Shown here: one piece after another, positions 1-5,625 of the stretch
How positions within the stretch are numbered: the stretch's first letter is position 1
Layout of the letters: each line of letters starts with the position of its first letter
DNA from: a virus
Virus record (IMG/VR): IMGVR_UViG_3300002835_012175
Span: 1-20,513 of that record
Direction: 5' to 3' (one strand)
Length of the DNA: 20,513 nucleotides
Translations under genes and position numbers: made by a program
The notes under the pieces: generated by a model
The model's database searches: none
Told to the model about the DNA's origin: nothing
Seen by the model: the letters and a program-made list of their open reading frames with translations, nothing else

Positions 1-480
1 TGCAACGCAATCGCCAAGGAAACCCGCCGTGGTAAGGGTAACTTCATCATCTGCGATAGCGATACCGCAGCTGCCCTCGCCATGTCTGGATTCATGAGCC
101 TCAGCCCAGCAATTGCTCCACAGATCAATGCTGATGATACTCAAAGCACCTTTGCAGGTATCCTAAGTGGTAAGATCAAGGTTTATATCGATCCTTATGC
201 TCCTCTCGGCGTAAACTTCTTCGTCGCAGGATATAAGGGCGAATCAGCCTATGATGCAGGTATCTTCTACTGCCCATACGTTCCGCTACAAATGGTACGC
301 GCAGTCGATCCAAATACCTTCCAACCAAAGATCGCCTTCAAAACCCGTTACGGTGTAGTTGCTAACCCATTCGTTATCAACCCAACCACCAAGACACCAG
401 ATGGTGATACTTTGACTACTGGATTGAACCAATACTACCGCTTGACAACTTTGGGTCAACTCCACGGTAACGGTAGCTGA
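1..480 (+). CDS. 23: Major capsid protein gp23, C-terminal part (5' end outside window)
   Basis: The reading frame is open from base 1 to a TGA at 478-480, so only the last 159 residues are present. The first residues, containing AKETRRGKGNFIICDSD, match the conserved C-terminal region of T4-type gp23 (AKETRRGKGNF followed by a short hydrophobic segment and ALAMSGF). Later segments, such as KVYIDPYAP, FFVAGYKG and GIFYCPYVPLQM, are also typical of T4-like capsid proteins. gp23 forms the hexamers of the prohead shell; in T4 it is cleaved by the gp21 protease during maturation, but that site would lie upstream of this window. The gene is more GC-rich than most of the window, as expected of a highly expressed core gene, and is followed at once by a strong terminator. 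Identity is well supported from motif recognition; no database search was possible. Confidence 0.95.
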   Translation, partial: CNAIAKETRRGKGNFIICDSDTAAALAMSGFMSLSPAIAPQINADDTQSTFAGILSGKIKVYIDPYAPLGVNFFVAGYKGESAYDAGIFYCPYVPLQMVRAVDPNTFQPKIAFKTRYGVVANPFVINPTTKTPDGDTLTTGLNQYYRLTTLGQLHGNGS

Positions 481-500
481 TAAGTAGGTAATAAAAATTC

Positions 501-532
501 AAAAACCCTCCCAATTTCTTGGGAGGGTTTTT
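501..532 (+). terminator. Rho-independent terminator after gp23
   Basis: A perfect 14-bp inverted repeat (501-514 paired with 519-532) surrounds the 4-base loop TTTC. The stem core is CCCTCCC/GGGAGGG, and the right arm ends in a run of five T. It lies 20 bases after the gp23 stop codon, so it probably ends the capsid transcript and separates it from the next gene, which has its own promoter-like box. Confidence 0.93.
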
Positions 533-539
533 GTTTATC

Positions 540-547
540 CATAAATA
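540..547 (+). promoter_or_regulatory. T4-type late promoter box (CATAAATA)
   Basis: CATAAATA followed by a T-run fits the late consensus TATAAATA and the cyanophage form NATAAATA, recognised by a gp55-type sigma factor. It lies between the gp23 terminator and the tail-tube-fold gene. If initiation occurs six bases after the last A, as in T4, the first transcribed base is 553, the A of the ATG. The 7-mer is common by chance in AT-rich DNA; the support comes from its position. Confidence 0.65.
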
Positions 548-552
548 TTTTT

Positions 553-1086
553 ATGACCACAACATGCAATGGTAATATCAATCCTCTTTATAATAGCTAT
601 TTTAGTTTAAAGTTTAATAGAGGTACTTATCAATTTGAATTACTTTGTCAAAGAGCAAATTTACCCGGTATAAAGGTTCCGGATTTGGTCCAACCAACAA
701 CTCTAGGTACTGTTGTTCCTGTCCCCAGTCTAAGTGCAGTTTTTGATCCACTTACAGTGGAGTTTATAGTCGATGAAGATATGCGAAACTGGAATTCAAT
801 ATATGCATGGATAAGAAATATTACTAATATTGAAAACGATAGTCAATATAATTTGGATTACGACGATTGGCACATTCAAGCAACTTTAAATATCTTTACA
901 AAACCATATTCAATAGATGCATGTGAAGGGCCAATAAAAATAAAATTCAATCACGTGGTTCCGGTATCTTTAAGTGGTTTAAATTTTCAATCAGACAACA
1001 CCGACACCGTGATTCAAAAAGCATCGGCAACTTTTAAATACTCTTATTATACAATTTCACCAAACCCAGAGAATATAATTCCTTAA
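553..1086 (+). CDS. T4 gp19/gp54-like tail-tube-fold protein
   Basis: 177 residues starting at ATG 553. The segments RANLPGI (about 34-40), FDPLTVEFIVDEDMRNW (about 64-80) and the C-terminal pattern VSLSGLNFQSDNTDT...ATFKYSYY resemble the tail-tube fold shared by T4 gp19 (tube) and gp54 (tube initiator). In T4-like cyanophages a protein of this kind is commonly encoded right after gp23, sometimes annotated gp3 or gp19-like. It is therefore probably a virion tail protein, made late. The true tube protein gp19 would be expected further upstream near gp18 and gp20, so this is likely a paralogue (initiator or terminator role), which I cannot decide. No Shine-Dalgarno sequence is visible before the ATG; the late box sits directly upstream. 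Its stop overlaps the stop of the convergent minus-strand gene by 4 bases (1083-1086). Confidence 0.75.
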   Translation: MTTTCNGNINPLYNSYFSLKFNRGTYQFELLCQRANLPGIKVPDLVQPTTLGTVVPVPSLSAVFDPLTVEFIVDEDMRNWNSIYAWIRNITNIENDSQYNLDYDDWHIQATLNIFTKPYSIDACEGPIKIKFNHVVPVSLSGLNFQSDNTDTVIQKASATFKYSYYTISPNPENIIP

Positions 1087-1733
1087 AGATAGTCTGCGGG
1101 ATTGTCAGACCAGCTTTCCGGGTCAGTTGGAGGCAGGTCTGGATTGTAGGGCATCTTGGATGCCTCTGGTTTGGTTTTCTTCTTTTTCTTGGGCTTGGGG
1201 GTGGGCTCTTCTTCGGGCGGTGTAATGGCATTTAAACCGCTTTCACCGTCATCCTCAAATTCTTCGTCTTCATCAACTAAAATTTCCACACCTTCAAAAT
1301 TTTCAATTAAGTCGTTTACAAAATTTACAAAATCTTCATTGTTAAATAAGTCATTTAAAAGCTGTAAACCATTTTCTGGAATTTCTTCAACATCACCATT
1401 TCCAACAATTGCTTTTGGATCTGTTTGCATGGTAAGAAAAAATACTTCATACATTTTTTCCAACTCAATGGTTGGTTGGCCCGAGTATATGATAACGGAT
1501 CTGTTAAGATTGATTTCAAAACTTTTTATATTTGAAATATAATTCGTAAGCTTTACGTATTCTACGACACTATTATTTTCTTTTGCATAATAGTTTTGCA
1601 GCAAAGCCGGAAGCTTTACTGTTATTTTATCTAGAGATGTCTCATTTACTAGACCGATGATTTCTTCACCGGTGTTTAACTTTAATACTCTCAAAATACC
1701 TGAGAGCGGATGTTCAGGAAGTGAATCGGACAT
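1083..1733 (-). CDS. Sm/LSm-like phage protein with charged C-terminal tail
   Basis: 216 residues from ATG 1733, preceded by a good Shine-Dalgarno (GGGAGG at 1746-1741, 7 bases from the ATG). Residues about 12-100 look like an Sm fold: the opening strands GILRVLKLNTGEEIIGLV (Sm1-like, with the G-EEIIG turn) and, further on, a strand RSVIIYSGQPTIELEKMYE that could be Sm2. The rest is an acidic helical stretch (about 116-164) followed by a proline- and lysine-rich tail (PKPKKKKKTK at 179-188). Sm-like proteins form rings that bind RNA; I recall a structural report of an Sm-like protein of putative cyanophage origin, which I cannot check here. The gene is the last of the minus-strand block and follows uvsW, whose stop codon overlaps its promoter. 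Molecular role unknown; RNA binding is inferred from the fold. Confidence 0.7.
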   Translation of the reverse strand: MSDSLPEHPLSGILRVLKLNTGEEIIGLVNETSLDKITVKLPALLQNYYAKENNSVVEYVKLTNYISNIKSFEINLNRSVIIYSGQPTIELEKMYEVFFLTMQTDPKAIVGNGDVEEIPENGLQLLNDLFNNEDFVNFVNDLIENFEGVEILVDEDEEFEDDGESGLNAITPPEEEPTPKPKKKKKTKPEASKMPYNPDLPPTDPESWSDNPADYL

Positions 1734-1753
1734 TTTATGTCCTCCCTTCCTTA

Positions 1754-3253
1754 CTATTTATCTTTTGGAAGCTCCATCGACACTATCTTGTAGTCAAACT
1801 TTTCTTTTTTGTATATCTTTATGCGTTCTTCAAAATGCTTGAATACATGATTCTTGTACGACTTAGTACAGAGATCATCGACAATGTCGAAAACCTTGAG
1901 TGTTTTCTTGCGGGCAGATACACGCAAGCCTCTACCTATGCTTTGCAGCAAACGAATTACTGACTTAGTAGGTGACGCAAAAATGATATTGTCAAGATTA
2001 ACAATGTTGATGCCAGCACTAGTAGTACCATAGCTGGCCACAAGGATCGCGTTTTTTTCCGTGTCGATGACACGGCGGATGTATTCTCTTGCGTCTGCAT
2101 CCGTTTTTCCATAGATAAGATATACTTTTCTATCGCCAGCCGCTGCCTTAAGGAGAGCGTGCAGGGGCTTCCCTTGTCCTTCGACGTAGTTGAAGAGGAC
2201 GAGGGTGTTTCCTTTGGTGCTGAGTGCGAGGTCTCGGATGAACTCATTGCGCCTATCATTACTTATGAGCCACTTGATTTCATCTGCGTAGCGTTGCTTC
2301 TTTAGCAATTCTTTTTCTGCTTCGGTGTACTTCAACAGTATTGCGTCGATTCCAAGCGTGGCAAGCAATCCCTTGTTCATCAGATTTTTGGTCTGTATGA
2401 ACTGTATGGCTGGACCCAAAATGCCTTCAATGCTCAGTCTATGTGCTTGTGCTTGATCCAGGGTTCCCGTTGTACCAATTCGGAACCAAGCCTTTGACAT
2501 CTTTTGTCCAATCATGTTTATGGATTCGGCCTTGGCTTGGTGACATTCATCGAAGATCACAGCATCAAATTGGTCGAACCATTCTCTGGGCAATTTGTAT
2601 ACGGATTGCCATGTCGAAACAATTATTTGCTTATTTGTTTCCTTTTCCGCTCCGGCACTGATCTTGTGTACTGACTTCCTGCAATTCCACTTGGGATCAT
2701 TCTTTGAATAGTCAAAAAAATCAGACTCCATCTGATTCACAAGTCCCACTGTGGGCACCAGAATCAATATTTTTCTGTCTGATTTTATCACGGATAGTAG
2801 CCAGCGGAGCAAGACGTATATTATCAAACTTTTTCCAGATCCTGTCGGGGATATAATCACGCAACGGTGATTGTTTATAGCATGGATGATTGCTTGTGAC
2901 TGATGTGGGTGCATTTGTATAGAAGACTTTTTCACCATCACATTTAGTCCAGTATAAAGCGTAGCAAGTTCCTCCGGTGTTATGCATAGGTCTTTTTTGC
3001 TTTCTTTGAAAGAAATGGAATACTTGCGTTCATCCGCAAACTTTTTTAAGTATGACTTTAAACCCCGTGGAAGTGTAGATGTAAGGATATCATACAAGCG
3101 AATCTTGCCGTCCCATATTCTGCGTTTGAACATGGGCATATATTGGGCACCAGGAACCATGAAGGAAAAATAATCCCTCAGTTCCTTTTTTATCGCGTTG
3201 TCTGTTTTGATGTAGTAACGAACTTCATCATTAGATTCAACTTCAATATCCAC
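1754..3253 (-). CDS. uvsW: UvsW, superfamily 2 DNA/RNA-DNA helicase
   Basis: 499 residues from GTG 3253. In T4, UvsW is a late-expressed helicase that unwinds R-loops and branched DNA and helps switch from origin- to recombination-dependent replication. Motifs: Walker A PTGSGKS (136-142), DECH box (235-238), the TTGT motif near 261, and motif VI QSIGRGLR (437-444). The N-terminal part has the UvsW-specific segments ELRDYFSF and WDGKIRLYD. An in-frame TTG at 3268 would add five residues, but GTG 3253 gives a start reading (M)DIEV that lines up with T4 UvsW MDIKV, so I prefer it. There is no Shine-Dalgarno sequence; a late box ends five bases before the GTG. The gene is relatively GC-rich (34 of 60 bases in 2161-2220). 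It sits between the AT-rich methyltransferase gene upstream and the Sm-like gene downstream. Confidence 0.95.
   Translation of the reverse strand: MDIEVESNDEVRYYIKTDNAIKKELRDYFSFMVPGAQYMPMFKRRIWDGKIRLYDILTSTLPRGLKSYLKKFADERKYSISFKESKKDLCITPEELATLYTGLNVMVKKSSIQMHPHQSQAIIHAINNHRCVIISPTGSGKSLIIYVLLRWLLSVIKSDRKILILVPTVGLVNQMESDFFDYSKNDPKWNCRKSVHKISAGAEKETNKQIIVSTWQSVYKLPREWFDQFDAVIFDECHQAKAESINMIGQKMSKAWFRIGTTGTLDQAQAHRLSIEGILGPAIQFIQTKNLMNKGLLATLGIDAILLKYTEAEKELLKKQRYADEIKWLISNDRRNEFIRDLALSTKGNTLVLFNYVEGQGKPLHALLKAAAGDRKVYLIYGKTDADAREYIRRVIDTEKNAILVASYGTTSAGINIVNLDNIIFASPTKSVIRLLQSIGRGLRVSARKKTLKVFDIVDDLCTKSYKNHVFKHFEERIKIYKKEKFDYKIVSMELPKDK
1755..1762 (-). promoter_or_regulatory. Late promoter box (GATAAATA) for the Sm-like gene, inside the uvsW 3' end
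   Basis: On the minus strand GATAAATA runs from 1762 to 1755 and overlaps the uvsW TAG stop (1756-1754). T4-type spacing puts the transcript start near 1749. This leaves a 16-base leader that contains the GGGAGG ribosome site and then the ATG at 1733. Having box, start, ribosome site and ATG all in register makes this one of the better late-promoter candidates in the window. Confidence 0.65.
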
Positions 3254-3257
3254 ATAA

Positions 3258-3265
3258 TATTTATG
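3258..3265 (-). promoter_or_regulatory. Late promoter box (CATAAATA) abutting the uvsW start
   Basis: On the minus strand CATAAATA runs 3265 to 3258. T4-type spacing places the first transcribed base at about 3252-3253, that is at the GTG start of uvsW. UvsW is a late protein in T4, which agrees. If the alternative TTG start (3268) were used, this box would lie inside the coding region and be meaningless. Confidence 0.6.
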
Positions 3266-3270
3266 CAAAA

Positions 3271-3288
3271 ACTTAAATTAATTTAAGT
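3271..3288. repeat. 18-bp perfect palindrome between methyltransferase gene and uvsW
   Basis: ACTTAAATTAATTTAAGT equals its own reverse complement. It covers the stop of the methyltransferase gene (3280-3278). On the minus strand it is followed by a run of five T, so it could be a weak terminator that ends the methyltransferase transcript just before the uvsW late promoter. The stem is almost all A-T, so termination would be weak; it may also be incidental in such AT-rich DNA. Confidence 0.4.
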
Positions 3289-3901
3289 AAATAAAAATTA
3301 AACAATTATCAAATGAATTATTTTTATTTTCTAAAATTTTTATAATATATGTAAAATTATTTTTTTCTTTTAAATAATTTAATTCCCGTATATAATCGTT
3401 AATTTTATCAAAAATTATATCTTCAATAATATAAATTCCAGACGGTTTTAATTTGTGTATTGAATGTTTTAAAAAATTAATATTTGCATCCAATTCATGT
3501 AAACCATCATCAATCATTATATCAAATTGAATATTTTTTAATTTTTCATTATTCCACAATATATCTATTGTTTCGCTGTTTGTTTGATCTACGTAAAAAG
3601 TACTTATACGATCATCTGAAAAAAGAATTCTGGAATCTATATCAGCACCATATATATGTGCATTTAAAAAATATTCTTTCCAACCATATAAGGATGCTCC
3701 TGGTCTGCCATTTTCTCCCATGTTTGAAGGAATATCTGTATTATTGGTCCCCAAACCAAGTTCAAAAATATTTGATGCGTTATCTTTAATATTTTTAAAA
3801 ATTCTAGAATATTCTAAAGTATAATTGTGATGACCAGATAAACCCGGAGCTTTATCGCTTTGGTTTTTTTCCATTATTTTACATAATTCTGTTTTATTCA
3901 T
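3278..3901 (-). CDS. Class I SAM-dependent methyltransferase, MycE/CmcI-like
   Basis: 207 residues from ATG 3901. The SAM-binding motif is FELGLGTNN (46-54), the post-I acidic strand is GADID (85-89), and a metal-site-like IDDGLHE follows at 130-136. The block NGRPGASLYGWKEYF (64-78) and the IDDGLHE motif are typical of the MycE-type sugar O-methyltransferases and the related CmcI family of macrolide and cephalosporin pathways. A role in methylating a sugar is therefore plausible but inferred. It is extremely AT-rich (8 G+C in the 60 bases 3361-3420), unlike uvsW next to it and like the glycan cargo on the other strand. This suggests it was acquired with, or like, that cargo and landed between uvsY and uvsW. 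A late-type box lies 16 bases before the ATG. No Shine-Dalgarno sequence is seen. Confidence 0.75.
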   Translation of the reverse strand: MNKTELCKIMEKNQSDKAPGLSGHHNYTLEYSRIFKNIKDNASNIFELGLGTNNTDIPSNMGENGRPGASLYGWKEYFLNAHIYGADIDSRILFSDDRISTFYVDQTNSETIDILWNNEKLKNIQFDIMIDDGLHELDANINFLKHSIHKLKPSGIYIIEDIIFDKINDYIRELNYLKEKNNFTYIIKILENKNNSFDNCLIFIYLN

Positions 3902-3917
3902 ATTATTTTTATAAAAA

Positions 3918-3925
3918 TATTTATA
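3918..3925 (-). promoter_or_regulatory. Late promoter box (TATAAATA) for the methyltransferase gene
   Basis: A perfect T4 late consensus, TATAAATA, runs from 3925 to 3918 on the minus strand, followed by TTTTT. Its TAA is the stop codon of uvsY (3923-3921). T4-type spacing would start the transcript at about 3912, giving an 11-base leader before ATG 3901. Confidence 0.65.
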
Positions 3926-4358
3926 CTATACCTTGGCTTATTTTATACCAATCTATAGCAGACTTTATTACAAAATTTCTATTATTAAGTGAACGCAAAA
4001 ACTCTTCAACCATCTTTAGTTTTACTTCGCTGACGGCTATCTTGGATTTTAATTCAATGACTTTTGGATCAGCTTCAATAAACTGTTCCACATCACTCTT
4101 GAGCAAAGTCAGATCGGATGGATCTTCTCCCCATAATTCCAACTCCTCTTGAGAGGCTTTTCCTGTATAAATTTTCCACTTGCGCAATTTTAAAATTGCC
4201 AAGTCATGCTGCTGTTTGGTCAACAGCAATTTGACATCTGATAAAATTGTAAGATACTTTGAGTGTATTTGAGGTATCTTAAGAGACTCTATTCCTAACT
4301 CTGTAGAGTCTATTTGAGAGTCTTTAGTAATAAGTTCTTTAAGGTTCTCTAGATTCAT
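3921..4358 (-). CDS. uvsY: UvsY recombination mediator
   Basis: 145 residues from ATG 4358. T4 UvsY forms a ring that loads the UvsX recombinase onto gp32-coated single-stranded DNA. The N-terminus, MNLENLKELITKDSQIDSTE, lines up with T4 UvsY (MRLEDLQEELKKDVFIDSTK), and both continue with a Y/SK(Y/W)L segment, a KIYTGKAS stretch like KLDYYSG, and a C-terminal RNFVIKSAIDW like RGFAIKHIQDM. Length is near T4's 137 residues. The gene is first in the minus-strand block and diverges from the glycan cassette across a 92-base control region. Its stop codon is part of the next gene's late promoter box. Its own upstream region has a sigma-70-like TTGACA and no NATAAATA box, consistent with early or middle expression. 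Confidence 0.92.
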   Translation of the reverse strand: MNLENLKELITKDSQIDSTELGIESLKIPQIHSKYLTILSDVKLLLTKQQHDLAILKLRKWKIYTGKASQEELELWGEDPSDLTLLKSDVEQFIEADPKVIELKSKIAVSEVKLKMVEEFLRSLNNRNFVIKSAIDWYKISQGIV

Positions 4359-4372
4359 CTTTTATAGATTAC

Positions 4373-4399
4373 TCTATAGTATACTCTAGATAATGTCAA
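4373..4399 (-). promoter_or_regulatory. Possible sigma-70-like promoter for uvsY
   Basis: On the minus strand a perfect -35 TTGACA (4399-4394) is followed, after a short 15-base spacer, by TATAGA (4378-4373). A start near 4366 would leave a leader of about 8 bases before ATG 4358. The spacer is shorter than ideal, and a T4-style middle promoter cannot be excluded. Confidence 0.4.
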
Positions 4400-4417
4400 A
4401 TAAATATATTTGACATT
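4392..4417. repeat. Inverted repeat in the uvsY / glycan-cassette divergent region
   Basis: A perfect 11-bp inverted repeat, 4392-4402 and 4407-4417, with the loop AATA. Each arm contains TTGACA pointing outward, so the two arms provide the -35 element for both divergent transcripts. The left arm and loop together also contain AATAAATA (4399-4406), a late-type box for the plus strand. As a DNA operator or RNA hairpin it could couple the two directions. Regulation is inferred; the symmetry and sequence are seen directly. Confidence 0.7.
4399..4406 (+). promoter_or_regulatory. Possible late promoter box (AATAAATA) for the glycan cassette
   Basis: AATAAATA fits NATAAATA and would start transcription near 4412, giving a leader of about 39 bases before ATG 4451. 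It is nested inside the inverted repeat. The 8-mer is not rare in AT-rich DNA, so confidence is modest. Confidence 0.4.
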
Positions 4418-4437
4418 TAAGTAATATAAATTATATT
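4410..4437 (+). promoter_or_regulatory. Sigma-70-like promoter for the glycan cassette
   Basis: TTGACA (4410-4415), a 16-base spacer and TATATT (4432-4437) make a near-consensus bacterial promoter. The predicted start is about 4444, a few bases before ATG 4451. It is the only good promoter I see ahead of the tightly packed cassette, suggesting early transcription by host polymerase. Confidence 0.55.
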
Positions 4438-4450
4438 GATCGTGAGCTTT

Positions 4451-5086
4451 ATGATTATTGATTTAAGAGAAATACCAGTTGTTTGGATAAATTTAGATTC
4501 TGCAACCAAAAACGCGGAATGTATGGAAGCCAAATTAAAAAATTATGGTTTCAAACAATCTTATAGAAAATCTGCAAGAATCTTGCCGGCACCACCGGGA
4601 ACTATACCGAGCAATGCACATTACGTTGGTTGTGCCCAGTCACACATAGACATTTTAGATGATCAAAATTACAAAACACCACTGCTGATTCTTGAAGATG
4701 ATGCAGAATTTTCTGATTGTTTTGATCCGATAATAGAAATACCAGATGATTCAGACGGAATCTACCTAGGAATTTCTACAGGTAATATAAATTACCAAAC
4801 CAAAAAATATAACCAAAATTATTTAAGAATTGGTGGAATTTTAGCAACGCATGCAATCTTATATGTGACTGATTCTTTTAGAAAAGATATGTCTGCCGTT
4901 GCAAAACACTGCATTGATAATCTTAAACAACCTTGGGATGTTGGGGCGTCCCAATTACAATTTTACAGAAGGGTTTATACTCCAAATAAACCTTACTTTT
5001 ATCAATCTGACAACAGAGAATCTGCTAATAAATGGCAATTTTTTACAGACAATAAATTAGAAGATAAAAATTCAATATACCTATGA
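4451..5086 (+). CDS. GT25-like glycosyltransferase (LPS/collagen-type family)
   Basis: 211 residues from ATG 4451. Upstream in-frame TTG 4436 and GTG 4442 would only add residues with no homology feel. The opening IPVVWINLDSATKNAECM matches the GT25 start (VxxINLxxxxxR). The family's central pattern GCAQSHIDIL (SH near the start of a helix) is followed by LLILEDDAEF with the metal/nucleotide-binding E82-D83-D84. GT25 enzymes transfer galactose or glucose in bacterial lipo-oligosaccharide and in collagen. First gene of the cassette, just after the divergent promoter region; its stop overlaps the next start as ATGA. Donor and acceptor cannot be told from sequence. Confidence 0.75.
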   Translation: MIIDLREIPVVWINLDSATKNAECMEAKLKNYGFKQSYRKSARILPAPPGTIPSNAHYVGCAQSHIDILDDQNYKTPLLILEDDAEFSDCFDPIIEIPDDSDGIYLGISTGNINYQTKKYNQNYLRIGGILATHAILYVTDSFRKDMSAVAKHCIDNLKQPWDVGASQLQFYRRVYTPNKPYFYQSDNRESANKWQFFTDNKLEDKNSIYL

Positions 5087-5622
5087 TTAATACCACAACA
5101 TATTCTCAAGCTGGGCAAGATTTATTTGTTTTAAACCAAACAAACTATTTAAAAAATGGTCTTTTTGTTGAGTTGGGTGGATGCCATCCAGTAAATGGAA
5201 ACAACTCTTTTATATTAGAATCAAATTATGATTGGGATGGCATTAGTATTGAAATTGACCCATCATATAATACTTTATGGTCTGAATTGCGTAAATGTAA
5301 ATTCGTAAACAGCGATGCATTTACAGTCAATTACGTTGATGAATTTGAAAAACTATTAAAAAAGCATAATAAAAAAGAAAAACATTTTAACTATTTGTCT
5401 TTAGATTTAGAACCTCCCGAATTAACATGTAAATTATTGTTTACTCTACCATTAAAAATATATAAATTTGATGTAATAACATATGAACATGATTCATATA
5501 GAGTAGGGACTATTTACAAAGAAATTGCAAATAATTATTTAACAAGTTTAGGGTATGTTCGTTTAAAAGAGGACATAGCCCATGAAAACTGTATCTTTGA
5601 AGATTGGTATGTATTAAAATAA
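5083..5622 (+). CDS. FkbM-family methyltransferase
   Basis: 179 residues from ATG 5083, overlapping the previous gene by ATGA. The FkbM hallmarks are visible: YSQAGQDLFV at 7-16, then NGLFVELGGCHPVNGNNSF (25-43), the SAM-binding region, then ISIEIDP. The mid-region YLSLDLEPPELTCK and VITYEHD correspond to the later core strands. FkbM-type enzymes O-methylate sugars and secondary metabolites using SAM. It is a little shorter than many members, and nothing is obviously missing. Within the cassette it probably caps a sugar hydroxyl; the substrate is not known. Confidence 0.8.
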   Translation: MINTTTYSQAGQDLFVLNQTNYLKNGLFVELGGCHPVNGNNSFILESNYDWDGISIEIDPSYNTLWSELRKCKFVNSDAFTVNYVDEFEKLLKKHNKKEKHFNYLSLDLEPPELTCKLLFTLPLKIYKFDVITYEHDSYRVGTIYKEIANNYLTSLGYVRLKEDIAHENCIFEDWYVLK

Positions 5623-5625
5623 TTT

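Noticed and set aside
1156-1542. 128-residue plus-strand open frame opposite the Sm-like gene
   Set aside because: Serine-rich, low-complexity translation that mirrors the acidic and lysine-rich minus-strand protein; no ribosome site and no recognisable domain. A shadow of the real gene.
1957-2259. 100-residue minus-strand frame inside uvsW
   Set aside because: Lies entirely within uvsW in another frame; the uvsW frame has the full helicase motif set.
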